From: Actinoplanes liguriensis
GTDB lineage: Bacteria; Actinomycetota; Actinomycetes; Mycobacteriales; Micromonosporaceae
Length of the DNA stretch: 11,980 nucleotides
Assembly (NCBI GenBank): GCA_000715855.1
Contig: KL571225.1
Coordinates: 54,736 to 66,715 of the forward strand
Direction: 5' to 3'
Position numbers and translations under genes: made by a program. The notes beneath the pieces are model-generated. The model was not told the origin of the DNA, searched no databases, and saw only the letters and a list, made by a program, of their open reading frames with translations. Positions 1-6,105 of the stretch are shown piece after piece (position 1 is the stretch's first letter; each line of letters begins with the position of its first letter).

Positions 1-1
1 G

Positions 2-445
2 AACCGGAAGCTGGTCGAGGACCATCCGTGGGTGGCCGGGCTGCCGGCCAGCCGCCCGCCTCTCGGGCCGGGGCTGATGGCGAAGTACGAGCACGAGCTG
101 CGCGCCTTCGACGGCTGTGGCCTGGACGACGTGACGATCGACTCGGCGCTGACCTTCCTGATCGGCTTCGTGCAGTCCTCCGCGCGGACCGCCGCGGACG
201 TGCGTGCCGCGGCCGCCCGCAGCACCGAGACCGACTGGGAGTGGTGGCAGGAGCGCGGCCCGGTCTTCGAGGTCGTCTTCGACCAGCACGCCTATCCGAC
301 GGCGACGCGGGTGGGCGCGGCGGCGGGGGAGGCGCTGGGCGCGGCCTACGACCCCGATCACGCGTACGCCTTCGGCCTGGAACGCGTCCTGGACGGGCTG
401 GGCGTGCTGATCGAGGGGCGGAGCGACGGTGACCCGGGCCGCTGA
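2..445 (+). CDS. TetR/AcrR-family transcriptional regulator, C-terminal part (5' end outside window)
   Basis: The open frame enters from the left edge (first codon at base 2) and gives 147 residues before TGA at 443-445. The DNA-binding helix-turn-helix that opens a TetR protein is not in the window. What remains resembles the TetR C-terminal ligand-binding and dimerisation domain: HPW and a SRPPLGP stretch near the start, a long helix around MAKYEHELRAF, the segment DSALTFLIGFVQSSAR, an EWWQERGPVF stretch, and a closing HAYAFGLERVLDGLGVLIEG helix. In this family that domain binds a small ligand and releases the repressor from its operator. The GTG at 32 is an internal valine codon, since the frame is open upstream of it. 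The target genes are unknown. mqnC begins 33 nt downstream on the same strand, but a separate promoter seems to drive it. The family call is by residue pattern only. Confidence 0.75.
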   Translation, partial: NRKLVEDHPWVAGLPASRPPLGPGLMAKYEHELRAFDGCGLDDVTIDSALTFLIGFVQSSARTAADVRAAAARSTETDWEWWQERGPVFEVVFDQHAYPTATRVGAAAGEALGAAYDPDHAYAFGLERVLDGLGVLIEGRSDGDPGR

Positions 446-471
446 CGATCGCCGGGCAGTGGACGTACGCT
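442..471 (+). promoter_or_regulatory. Candidate mqnC promoter (leaderless start)
   Basis: A -35-like CTGACG (442-447) overlaps the stop codon of the upstream regulator gene. After an 18-nt spacer comes TACGCT (466-471), which fits the actinobacterial TAnnnT -10 pattern. Transcription would begin about 7 nt later, at the GTG start codon (479) itself. No Shine-Dalgarno sequence is visible before that GTG, which agrees with a leaderless mRNA, a common arrangement in actinobacteria. This is a reading by eye. Confidence 0.4.
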
Positions 472-478
472 TCCAGAC

Positions 479-1720
479 GTGACGGCGAATCCGGAGATCG
501 ACAGCATCCTGCAGCGTGGCGCCGACGGCGGGCGGATCACCCCCGAGGAGGCGCTGCTGCTCTACACGGAGGCCCCGTTCCACGCGCTGGGCGAGGCGGC
601 CGACGCGGTGCGCCGCAGGCGTTATCCGGACGGCATCGTCACCTACCTGATCGACCGCAACATCAACTACACCAACGTGTGCGTCACGGCCTGCAAGTTC
701 TGCGCGTTCTTCCGGGCGCCGAAGCACGACGAGGGCTGGGTCCACCCGACCGAGGAGATCCTGCGTCGCTGCGGCGAGGCGGTCGAGCTCGGCGCGACCC
801 AGGTGATGCTGCAGGGCGGCCACCACCCCGAGTTCGGCGTGGAGTATTACGAGGAGCTGTTCTCCTCGGTCAAGGGCGCATATCCGCAGATCGCGATCCA
901 CTCGATCGGCCCGAGCGAGATCCTGCACATGGCCAAGGTCTCCGGCGTCTCGATCGAGGAGGCGGTCCTGCGGATCAAGGCGGCCGGGCTGGACTCGATC
1001 GCCGGCGCCGGTGCCGAGATGCTGCCCGAGCGGCCGCGCAAGGCGATCGCCCCGCTGAAGGAGAGCGGCGAGCGCTGGCTCGAGGTGATGGCGGTCGCGC
1101 ACCGCAACGGCCTGTCCTCGACCGCGACCATGATGATGGGCACCGGCGAGACCGCGGCCGAGCGCATCGAGCACATCCGGATGATCCGCGATGTGCAGGA
1201 CATGGCGGTCGCCCGGGGCTACCGCGACATCGCCGTGGAGGAGTCGCACGAGGTCGGCGGCTTCCGCGCCTTCATCCCGTGGACCTATCAGCCGGAGAAC
1301 AACCACCTGAAGGGCCGCACCCAGGCCACCACGATGGAATATCTGCGTTTCATCGCGGTCTCCCGGCTGTTCTTCGACAACATCGCGCACCTGCAGGCGT
1401 CCTGGCTGACCACCGGTAAGGACATCGGCCAGCTCTCGCTCCACATGGGCGTCGACGACCTGGGCTCGATCATGCTGGAGGAGAACGTGATCTCCTCGGC
1501 CGGTGCCCGGCACCGCTCCAACCTGCAGGAGCTCATCTCGATGATCCGGACGGCGGATCGGATCCCGGCCTGGCGCGACACGTGGTACCGGCATCTGGCG
1601 GTGCACCACACGGCGGCCGACGACCCCACCGACGACCGCGTGGTCTCGCACTTCTCGTCGATCGCGCTGCCCGGCGGCGGTGCGGGCCGCACGCAGCTCC
1701 CCCTGGTGGACGCGAAGTAG
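479..1720 (+). CDS. mqnC: Cyclic dehypoxanthine futalosine synthase MqnC (radical SAM)
   Basis: This encodes a 413-residue radical SAM enzyme of the futalosine menaquinone pathway. MqnC cyclises dehypoxanthine futalosine to its cyclic form, using a [4Fe-4S] cluster and S-adenosylmethionine in the cytosol. The cluster-binding CxxxCxxC motif is visible as C68-VTA-C72-KF-C75, preceded by the strand RNINYTNVC. Other family-like stretches are MLQGGHHPEFG, HSIGPSEI and MMGTGETAAERIEH. The length is a little above the usual 370-400 because of an extended C-terminus (last ~25 residues, SIALPGGGAGRTQLPLVDAK). The GTG start lacks a Shine-Dalgarno site, but it gives the expected N-terminus and matches a possible leaderless promoter. 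Its paralogue MqnE is also a radical SAM protein, but the sequence and full length here look like MqnC. A hairpin lies 9 nt after the stop codon. Other mqn genes are not in the window, while the last menaquinone step (menG) lies about 600 nt downstream. Confidence 0.92.
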   Translation: MTANPEIDSILQRGADGGRITPEEALLLYTEAPFHALGEAADAVRRRRYPDGIVTYLIDRNINYTNVCVTACKFCAFFRAPKHDEGWVHPTEEILRRCGEAVELGATQVMLQGGHHPEFGVEYYEELFSSVKGAYPQIAIHSIGPSEILHMAKVSGVSIEEAVLRIKAAGLDSIAGAGAEMLPERPRKAIAPLKESGERWLEVMAVAHRNGLSSTATMMMGTGETAAERIEHIRMIRDVQDMAVARGYRDIAVEESHEVGGFRAFIPWTYQPENNHLKGRTQATTMEYLRFIAVSRLFFDNIAHLQASWLTTGKDIGQLSLHMGVDDLGSIMLEENVISSAGARHRSNLQELISMIRTADRIPAWRDTWYRHLAVHHTAADDPTDDRVVSHFSSIALPGGGAGRTQLPLVDAK

Positions 1721-1729
1721 AGCCAAACG

Positions 1730-1757
1730 ATCGACAGACATGGGTGTGTCTGTCGAT
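1730..1757 (+). terminator. Perfect 11-bp inverted repeat after mqnC (terminator-like or operator)
   Basis: The arms ATCGACAGACA (1730-1740) and TGTCTGTCGAT (1747-1757) are exact reverse complements around the 6-nt loop TGGGTG. The hairpin starts 9 nt after the mqnC stop. The stem has only 5 GC pairs of 11 and no T-run follows, so it is not a canonical intrinsic terminator, although actinobacterial terminators often lack a T-run. Its right arm ends 5 nt before the GTG of the next small gene, so it could instead be an operator or a structure affecting that start. Confidence 0.55.
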
Positions 1758-1762
1758 GCACA

Positions 1763-2059
1763 GTGTCACGCATGCTCAACAGCAGCGTGTCACTGCTGAC
1801 TGCAATCGGCACCGGGATCGTGGTGTTCTTCTTCACCAAGGCCTGGGTGTCGATGAAGGGTGCCCGAGAGGGTCACGCCAAGGCGAAGGCCGCAGTGCCC
1901 TCCGCGCGTAAGTCGATGCGGTCCGCAATCGGATCGTTATTCAAGGTCGGGGTTCTGGCCGCCATCCTCGTGCTCATCCTGTTCGCCTGGGTGACCAGCG
2001 ATCTTGAGGATGCGGCGGACGAGAAGCCGGGACCGAGCCCTTCGGTGCGTCGCACCTGA
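1763..2059 (+). CDS. Small two-helix membrane protein of unknown function
   Basis: A 98-residue protein that I do not recognise. It has two hydrophobic segments: residues ~9-29 (SLLTAIGTGIVVFFFTKAW) and ~60-78 (FKVGVLAAILVLILFAWVT). Between them lies a basic loop (KGAREGHAKAKAAVPSARKSMR) without acidic residues except one Glu. By the positive-inside rule the loop would be cytoplasmic, with both ends outside. The C-terminal tail is first acidic (DLEDAADE) and then Pro/Ser-rich. Start choice is uncertain: GTG at 1763 or ATG at 1772, three codons later. Neither has a clear Shine-Dalgarno site, and a perfect hairpin lies just upstream. The hydrophobic/basic/hydrophobic pattern and actinobacterial codon use in this frame support a real gene. 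It lies between two menaquinone genes, but nothing in the sequence links it to that pathway. Confidence 0.65.
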   Translation: MSRMLNSSVSLLTAIGTGIVVFFFTKAWVSMKGAREGHAKAKAAVPSARKSMRSAIGSLFKVGVLAAILVLILFAWVTSDLEDAADEKPGPSPSVRRT

Positions 2060-2114
2060 CCGTTCGGCCAGGGTGGGGGTCGTCGGACCGGTGAGGGCCT
2101 GATTGCTCCTTCGT

Positions 2115-2147
2115 AACGAGCCCGCCTGTTGGCTGTACCGGCTCGTT
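2115..2147 (+). repeat. 8-bp inverted repeat in the region before menG
   Basis: AACGAGCC (2115-2122) and GGCTCGTT (2140-2147) are reverse complements with a 17-nt loop. An overlapping alternative pairing, CGTAAC (2112-2117) with GTTACG (2155-2160), is also possible, so the RNA could take two exclusive folds. It lies in the 261-nt non-coding gap 2060-2320. The rest of that gap shows no gene that I can support. Confidence 0.35.
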
Positions 2148-2247
2148 CCCGCTGGTTACGTTGCCTGCGTAAGGCATTGAAAAACCTCATGCGTCGCCAG
2201 GCGGTCAGCGTCGGTGACGAGCAGTCGGACCCGACCGATGGCGGTCG

Positions 2248-2257
2248 TATATATAAC
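2248..2257 (+). promoter_or_regulatory. Candidate -10 region of a menG promoter
   Basis: The run TATATATAAC stands out in this GC-rich region. It contains TATAAC (2252-2257), matching five of six bases of the TATAAT consensus. A good -35 is missing; the bases 16-18 nt upstream do not resemble TTGACA. A start about 7 nt downstream (about 2263-2265) would place the first transcribed base only a few nucleotides before the strong hairpin at 2268. Confidence 0.45.
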
Positions 2258-2267
2258 GCACAAGGCG

Positions 2268-2304
2268 CGGGCGGGATGGGTGACCATCCCGCCCGTTCTG
2301 TTTT
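2268..2304 (+). terminator. Strong intrinsic-terminator-shaped hairpin immediately before menG
   Basis: CGGGCGGGATGG (2268-2279) and CCATCCCGCCCG (2284-2295) form a perfect 12-bp stem closed by GTGA, a GNRA-type tetraloop. It is followed by TTCTGTTTT (2296-2304). This is the shape of a Rho-independent terminator. It ends only 16 nt before the menG ATG (2321), leaving room for the Shine-Dalgarno GAGGTGG (2308-2314) but not for a promoter. Either it terminates upstream transcription, or it lies in the menG 5' leader and acts as an attenuator or stabilising stem. Confidence 0.8.
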
Positions 2305-2320
2305 CCGAGGTGGTGGCAGC

Positions 2321-3025
2321 ATGGACCGGGTGACGCGCGCAGACCTGGACAAGCAGCCGCACGAGGTCGCCGAGATGTTCGACGGCGTGGCCAAACGGTA
2401 TGACCTCACCAACACCGTGCTCTCCTTCGGCCAGGATCGGGGCTGGCGGCAGGCCACCCGGGCGGCGCTCGGCCTGCGGCCCGGCGAGCGGGTGCTGGAC
2501 GTCGGCGCGGGCACCGGGGTCTCCACGGACGAGCTGGGACGCTCCGGCGCGTTCGCGGTCGGCGCCGATCTGTCCGTCGGGATGCTGCAGGCGGGCCGGC
2601 GGGTTCGGACGGACGTGCCGCTGCTGGCCGGCGACGCGTTGCGGCTGCCGTTTGCGGATGCCACCTTCGACGCGGTGACGATCTCCTTCGCGTTGCGCAA
2701 CGTGGTGGACACGACGGCTGCGCTGCGTGAGTTCGCCCGGGTCACGCGTCCGGGCGGGCGGCTGGTGGTGTGCGAGTTCAGCACGCCGACCAATCCGGCG
2801 TTCCGGACCGTCTACATGCAGTACCTGATGCGCTCGCTGCCGGCCGTGGCCCGAGGCGTGTCGAGCAACCCCGATGCGTATGTCTATCTTGCCGAGTCGA
2901 TCCGCGCGTGGCCTGATCAGGCCGGTCTCGCGGGGCGGATCGCGGAGTCGGGGCCGTGGGATCGGGTGGGCTGGCGGAACCTGACCGGCGGCGTGGTGGC
3001 GCTGCATCGCGCGACGCGCCGCTGA
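2321..3025 (+). CDS. menG: Demethylmenaquinone methyltransferase (MenG/UbiE family)
   Basis: A 234-residue class I SAM-dependent methyltransferase that methylates demethylmenaquinone to menaquinone, the last methylation step of the pathway, at the inner face of the membrane. Visible family features are the N-terminal [12 protein letters not shown] (20-31), SAM motif [10 protein letters not shown] (58-66), the acidic residue after the next strand in GADLS (81-85), [12 protein letters not shown] (109-120), the hallmark FALRNV (123-128) and the C-terminal [11 protein letters not shown]. The length matches the family's usual 230-250. ATG 2321 is chosen because it has GAGGTGG about 7 nt upstream and gives the standard N-terminus. 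The frame is open back to 2129, but that extension crosses the terminator hairpin and has no homology that I recognise. In this genome it would act on the product of the futalosine route, consistent with mqnC nearby. Confidence 0.93.
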   Translation: MDRVTRADLDKQPHEVAEMFDGVAKRYDLTNTVLSFGQDRGWRQATRAALGLRPGERVLDVGAGTGVSTDELGRSGAFAVGADLSVGMLQAGRRVRTDVPLLAGDALRLPFADATFDAVTISFALRNVVDTTAALREFARVTRPGGRLVVCEFSTPTNPAFRTVYMQYLMRSLPAVARGVSSNPDAYVYLAESIRAWPDQAGLAGRIAESGPWDRVGWRNLTGGVVALHRATRR

Positions 3026-3037
3026 CGTCGTCGTCAG
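3022..3037 (+). terminator. Short hairpin over the menG stop codon
   Basis: CTGACG (3022-3027) and CGTCAG (3032-3037) pair around the loop TCGT. The stem overlaps the TGA stop (3023-3025) and is followed by AAAGGG, with no T-run. It is weak and could be chance. It is listed because it is the only clear hairpin at the end of menG. Confidence 0.25.
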
Positions 3038-3086
3038 AAAGGGCGGCCTATTGCCGTACGGGAAAAGCGGCGGCCGCAAGCGAAGA

Positions 3087-3193
3087 AAAGCCGTCGCCGA
3101 GAAGCGGCCCGGACCGGCGTGCAAAGCCGTCACCGAAAAGCGGCCCGGACCGGCGTGGGAGGCCGTCGCCGGAAGTGGCCCGGAGCGGCGTGG
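3087..3193 (+). repeat. Tandem repeat: three units of about 36 nt
   Basis: Unit 1 is 3087-3122 and unit 2 is 3123-3158, both 36 nt and differing at only a few positions. Unit 3 (3159-3193) is 35 nt and more diverged, and a fourth decaying copy begins at 3194. Shared landmarks are AAAGCCGTC at the start, AGCGGCCCGGACC in the middle and GGCGTG at the end. Units abut directly with no spacers. The units can be read as 12-codon repeats (KAVTEKRPGPAW-like), but there is no convincing start or domain. The whole gap 3026-3314 otherwise holds only a weak hairpin at its left end and one dyad near its right end. Confidence 0.75.
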
Positions 3194-3271
3194 GAAGCCG
3201 TCGCTGGGGAGCGGACCTTGCCTCGAAGTGGCGTTTCTAGATCAACTCGCGCGTGTCGGTGACAAATCGGG

Positions 3272-3296
3272 CGTTTCGTGTACGCGGAGCGAAACG
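3272..3296 (+). repeat. 7-bp inverted repeat upstream of the small acidic ORF
   Basis: CGTTTCG (3272-3278) and CGAAACG (3290-3296) are reverse complements separated by 11 nt. The dyad ends 18 nt before the ATG at 3315, and GCTGTTTAGC follows it. It could be an operator for the small gene or a weak terminator of transcription from menG. I found no convincing -10/-35 pair around it. Confidence 0.35.
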
Positions 3297-3314
3297 GCTG
3301 TTTAGCTCGAAGTC

Positions 3315-3575
3315 ATGACGAAAATCGGGCAGCTAGAGGACACCGACATCGACATCTCGATCGACGAGGGCGAAGCCGGCGAGCGGCGTGCCACCGAGCT
3401 TGCCACCCGCATTCGCATGGTCGCCGCTCAAGATCCCCTGTTGGCGCAGGACCTGGTAGAGGAACTGATCGTCGCTCTGGACCGTGCGATGGACGGCACC
3501 ATCCGAGATCATCTCGACGGTCCGGCACGTGGGATCGCGGAACGCGTTTTGGGAGAATCTGACCCGATTCGTTAG
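3315..3575 (+). CDS. Small acidic hypothetical protein (86 aa)
   Basis: An 86-residue protein that I do not recognise. The N-terminal third is strongly acidic (LEDTDIDISIDEGEAGE). The rest looks helical and amphipathic (RRATELATRIRMVAAQDPLLAQDLVEELIVALDRAMDGTIRDHL), ending in GIAERVLGESDPIR. There is no signal peptide, membrane segment, cysteine or evident helix-turn-helix. A dimeric helical protein or a protein-binding adaptor would fit, but that is guesswork. ATG 3315 has no strong Shine-Dalgarno sequence. The frame is supported by its actinobacterial third-position GC and a sensible amino-acid composition. It stands alone between menG and the reductase gene, flanked on each side by an inverted repeat, so it is probably transcribed on its own. 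Confidence 0.55.
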   Translation: MTKIGQLEDTDIDISIDEGEAGERRATELATRIRMVAAQDPLLAQDLVEELIVALDRAMDGTIRDHLDGPARGIAERVLGESDPIR

Positions 3576-3591
3576 CCACGCCGAAACAATC

Positions 3592-3634
3592 AGGCCGACC
3601 TGGGTGCAAAGATCGTCGATAGTCGGCCTAGACT
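3592..3634 (+). promoter_or_regulatory. Inverted repeat and TAGACT -10 element upstream of the reductase gene
   Basis: AGGCCGAC (3592-3599) and GTCGGCCT (3622-3629) are exact reverse complements with a 22-nt loop that itself contains the small dyad ATCG-T-CGAT (3612-3620). The right arm runs into TAGACT (3629-3634), a good actinobacterial -10 hexamer (TAnnnT). The -35 is poor. The dyad therefore spans the promoter spacer, as an operator would. It could alternatively be a terminator for the small ORF ending at 3575, although no T-run follows. Confidence 0.45.
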
Positions 3635-3648
3635 CCGAGCGAGGCATG

Positions 3649-3668
3649 CTTGTGAACTAATTCACGAG
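3649..3668 (+). repeat. Near-perfect 20-bp palindrome in the reductase-gene leader
   Basis: The core is GTGAA (3652-3656), CTAA (3657-3660) and TTCAC (3661-3665), flanked by CTT on the left and GAG on the right, which extends the symmetry to 20 bp with two asymmetric positions in the arms. It lies between the candidate -10 and the Shine-Dalgarno GGAGG (3680-3684). It has the size and shape of a dimeric repressor site (GntR- or TetR-like), but I cannot name the regulator. Confidence 0.45.
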
Positions 3669-3691
3669 CACTGCGGATCGGAGGCTGCACC

Positions 3692-4984
3692 GTGAACGAC
3701 CACTTGCCATCCACCGTCGCTGACGAAGCAGACGTGATCGTGGTCGGGGCCGGCCCCGGTGGCAGTGCGGCCGCTTACCACCTCGCCCGGCACGGCATCC
3801 GCGTCCTCCTGCTGGAGAAGACCGAGTTTCCCCGCGAGAAGGTCTGTGGCGACGGCCTGACCCCGCGTGCCGTCCGCCAGCTGGTCCGGATGGGTATCGA
3901 CACCTCGGAGAAGGCCGGCTGGCTGCACAATCGCGGCCTGCGGGTGATCGGCGGTGGCGTCCGCCTCGAGCTGGACTGGCCGGAGTTGGCGAGTTTCCCC
4001 AACTACGGCCTGGTCCGCACCCGGATGGACTTCGACGACATGCTGGCGCAGCGCGCGGTCGAGGCCGGTGCCCTCCTGCGGACGAATGTGACGGTCGTCG
4101 GCCCGGTCCTCAATGACGAAGGCTACGTGATCGGGGTCGAGGCCAAGGCCGGCCCCGGAAAAGAGCCGGTGGAGTACAGGGCGCCGCTGGTGATTGCCGC
4201 GGATGGCGTTTCCGGGAAGTTCCCGCTGGCCCTGGGGCTGGCCAAGCGCGACGACCGCCCGCTCGGGGTGGCAGTTCGGCGCTACTACCGTTCCGCGGTC
4301 AAGGCGGACGACAACTACCTGGAGTCCTGGCTGGAGCTGCGCAGCGCGCAGGATCCGAGCCGGCTCCTTCCCGGTTACGGCTGGATCTTCGGCCTCGGCG
4401 ACGGCCGGGTGAACGTCGGCCTCGGCATCCTGAACTCGTCGGACGCCTTCGGCAAGACGAACTACAAGCACCTGCTCACCGACTGGCTCGGTTCCACCCC
4501 GCAGGACTGGGGCATGCGGGACGAGGCGAACGCGGAGGGCCCGACGCTCGGCGCGGCGCTCCCGATGGGCTTCAACCGGGTGCCGCATTACACCCGCGGG
4601 GTAATGCTGGTCGGTGATTCGGGTGGCATGGTCAACCCGATGAACGGCGAGGGCATCGCGTATGCGATGGAGTCGGGCGAGCTGGCCGCCGAGGTTGCGG
4701 TCCAGGCGCTGGCACGTCCGGCGGGTCCGGAGCGGGAGCGCGCCCTGCGGGCGTACCCGACCGAGTTGAGCCTGCGGTTCGGCGGTTACTACCGCCTTGG
4801 CGGAGTGTTCGTGAAGTTGATCGGCAACCCGCAGGTCATGCGGCTGGCGACCAAGCACGGCATGCCGCACCCGACGTTGATGAAGTTCGTCCTCAAGCTC
4901 CTGGCCAACCTCACCGACCCGCGCGGTGGGGATGCCATGGACCGCATCATCAACGGCTTGACCAAGGTGGCGCCCGCCGTCTGA
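3692..4984 (+). CDS. menJ: Geranylgeranyl reductase family flavoprotein, probable menaquinone tail reductase (MenJ-like)
   Basis: A 430-residue FAD-dependent oxidoreductase. It has the N-terminal dinucleotide fold DVIVVGAGPGGSAAA (GxGxxG at 19-24, Glu42 ending the second strand), the family motif FPREKVCGDGLTPRA (46-60), an ADG motif (170-172), GYGWIF (228-233) and the second FAD motif GVMLVGDSGGMVNPMNGEGIAYAMESGE (303-330; positions given because it is long). The family reduces isoprenoid double bonds. Mycobacterial MenJ saturates one isoprene unit of the menaquinone tail. The place between menG and the nuo operon supports that role, but substrate and degree of saturation cannot be read from the sequence. 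GTG 3692 is chosen for its GGAGG 7 nt upstream and the short lead to the FAD fold. Archaeal or chlorophyll-type geranylgeranyl reductases share this fold, so the symbol rests on context. Confidence 0.85.
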   Translation: MNDHLPSTVADEADVIVVGAGPGGSAAAYHLARHGIRVLLLEKTEFPREKVCGDGLTPRAVRQLVRMGIDTSEKAGWLHNRGLRVIGGGVRLELDWPELASFPNYGLVRTRMDFDDMLAQRAVEAGALLRTNVTVVGPVLNDEGYVIGVEAKAGPGKEPVEYRAPLVIAADGVSGKFPLALGLAKRDDRPLGVAVRRYYRSAVKADDNYLESWLELRSAQDPSRLLPGYGWIFGLGDGRVNVGLGILNSSDAFGKTNYKHLLTDWLGSTPQDWGMRDEANAEGPTLGAALPMGFNRVPHYTRGVMLVGDSGGMVNPMNGEGIAYAMESGELAAEVAVQALARPAGPERERALRAYPTELSLRFGGYYRLGGVFVKLIGNPQVMRLATKHGMPHPTLMKFVLKLLANLTDPRGGDAMDRIINGLTKVAPAV

Positions 4985-5065
4985 CGGCGAACCGGGCACC
5001 CCGACCAAAAGGATACAAAAGCGAAAAACTAGTGTGAAGCGGCTAACAGTCGTACGGGAGTGAAG
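4985..5065 (+). promoter_or_regulatory. A-rich spacer before nuoA, probable nuo promoter region
   Basis: This 81-nt gap contains an unusual A-rich patch for this GC-rich DNA (ACCAAAAGGATACAAAAGCG, 5004-5023, then AAAAAC). Possible -10 elements are TAGTGT (5030-5035) and TAACAG (5044-5049), but neither has a convincing -35. There is no hairpin after the reductase stop codon, so read-through from that gene into nuo is also possible. Confidence 0.35.
5056..5060 (+). promoter_or_regulatory. Ribosome binding site that fixes the nuoA start
   Basis: GGGAG at 5056-5060 lies 5 nt before ATG 5066. The in-frame GTG at 5060 overlaps this element and so cannot use it. The ATG is therefore the better start. 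Confidence 0.6.
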
Positions 5066-5431
5066 ATGACGATCAACCCATACGTCCCGATCGTCGGGTT
5101 GCTGATCCTCGGCGCGCTCTTCGCGTTGTTCTCGGTGTCCGTTGCACCGATCGTCGGGCCGAAGCGTTACAACCGGGCAAAGATGGACGCCTACGAATGC
5201 GGCATCGAGCCCGCCCCCCAACCGGTCGGCGGCGGCCGATTCCCGGTGAAGTTCTATCTGACCGCGATGCTCTTCATCGTCTTCGACATCGAGACCATCT
5301 TCCTCTACCCGTGGGCCGTCTCGTTCGAGTCGCTGGGCCTGTTCGGTTTCGTGGAAATGGTCCTGTTCATCGTCACCGTCTTCATCGCCTACACCTACGT
5401 GTGGCGGCGCGGCGGACTCAACTGGGACTGA
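5066..5431 (+). CDS. nuoA: NADH-quinone oxidoreductase subunit A
   Basis: A 121-residue membrane subunit of complex I (NDH-1). It sits at the junction between the quinone-binding arm and the proton-pumping arm. Three hydrophobic helices are visible at ~6-29, ~63-84 and ~92-112, the number expected for NuoA. Conserved stretches are YECGIEP (43-49) in the loop, which carries the Cys of the conserved loop, and [12 protein letters not shown] (73-84) with its buried acidic residues. Length and layout match the family. It opens the nuo operon. nuoB starts 6 nt after its stop codon. Confidence 0.95.
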   Translation: MTINPYVPIVGLLILGALFALFSVSVAPIVGPKRYNRAKMDAYECGIEPAPQPVGGGRFPVKFYLTAMLFIVFDIETIFLYPWAVSFESLGLFGFVEMVLFIVTVFIAYTYVWRRGGLNWD

Positions 5432-5436
5432 TAACC

Positions 5437-6105
5437 ATGGGAATCGAAGAGAAGCTGCCCAGCGGCATCCTTCTGACCTCGGTCGAGAAGGTGTCGAACT
5501 GGGCGCGTAAGTCGTCGTTCTGGGGTGCGACCTTCGGCCTCGCCTGCTGTGCCATCGAGATGATGGCGGCCGGCGGCCCGCACTACGACCTGGGTCGCTG
5601 GGGCATGGAGGTGTTCCGCGCCTCGCCCCGCCAGGCTGACCTGATGATCGTCGCGGGCCGGGTCAGTCAGAAGATGGCCCCGGTGGTGCGGCAGATCTAC
5701 GACCAGATGCCGGAGCCCCGCTCGGTGATCTCGATGGGTGTCTGCGCCTCGTCCGGTGGCATGTTCAACAACTACGCCATCGTGCAGGGTGTCGATCACA
5801 TCGTCCCGGTCGACATCTACCTCCCCGGGTGTCCGCCCAGGCCGGAGATGCTGATCGACGCGATCCTCAAGATGCGCGAGAAGGTGATGGCCCAGCCGCT
5901 CGGCCCGAACGGGCGCAAGATGCTGGAACAACGCCGCGCCGAGGGGAAGCTCCCGCTCGTCGCGCCGGGCGCGATGCCGTCGTCCTACCGCGTGGACAAG
6001 CTCCGCCGCGCGGAATGGACGCAGGCCGTCAAGGAAGGCCGCGAAGAGCAATTGCGGATCGAGAACTGGATGAAGCTCCAGCCGCATTTGCGGGAGGGCA
6101 AATGA
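5437..6105 (+). CDS. nuoB: NADH-quinone oxidoreductase subunit B (cluster N2)
   Basis: A 222-residue peripheral-arm subunit that holds [4Fe-4S] cluster N2, the last electron carrier before the quinone. The four ligands are visible: the tandem C37-C38 in [10 protein letters not shown]103 in GVCASSGG and C132 in GCPPRPE. The N-terminal helix ([15 protein letters not shown]) is typical and lines the quinone site with NuoD. The protein is longer than the ~160-190 residues common in many bacteria because of a charged C-terminal tail (about 160-222), which actinobacterial NuoB proteins often have. The nuoC ATG overlaps the stop codon by 4 nt, indicating translational coupling. Confidence 0.97.
   Translation: MGIEEKLPSGILLTSVEKVSNWARKSSFWGATFGLACCAIEMMAAGGPHYDLGRWGMEVFRASPRQADLMIVAGRVSQKMAPVVRQIYDQMPEPRSVISMGVCASSGGMFNNYAIVQGVDHIVPVDIYLPGCPPRPEMLIDAILKMREKVMAQPLGPNGRKMLEQRRAEGKLPLVAPGAMPSSYRVDKLRRAEWTQAVKEGREEQLRIENWMKLQPHLREGK

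Noticed and set aside
2115..2260. Riboswitch or RNA gene in the gap before menG
   Set aside because: Some pairing is possible, but I could not match it to any riboswitch consensus, tRNA fold or known small RNA. It is recorded only as an inverted repeat.
2129..2320. N-terminal extension of MenG using the upstream open frame
   Set aside because: The family N-terminus begins at the ATG at 2321, which has a good Shine-Dalgarno site. The extension would have to be translated through the terminator hairpin.
3087..3193. CRISPR array suggested by 36-nt repeats
   Set aside because: The units abut with no spacer sequence and there are no cas genes in the window. It is a plain tandem repeat.
3051..3305. 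Small proteins encoded across the 36-nt repeats (also 2956-3240 in another frame)
   Set aside because: The translation is low-complexity Lys/Arg/Pro/Gly repeat material with no ribosome site or plausible start. The open frame is a by-product of a GC-rich repeat with a unit divisible by three.
3662..5221. Long minus-strand ORF opposite the reductase gene (519 aa), and similar antisense frames opposite nuoD and nuoF-nuoG
   Set aside because: They are His/Arg/Val-rich shadow translations produced by high third-position GC of the + strand genes, with no recognisable domains.
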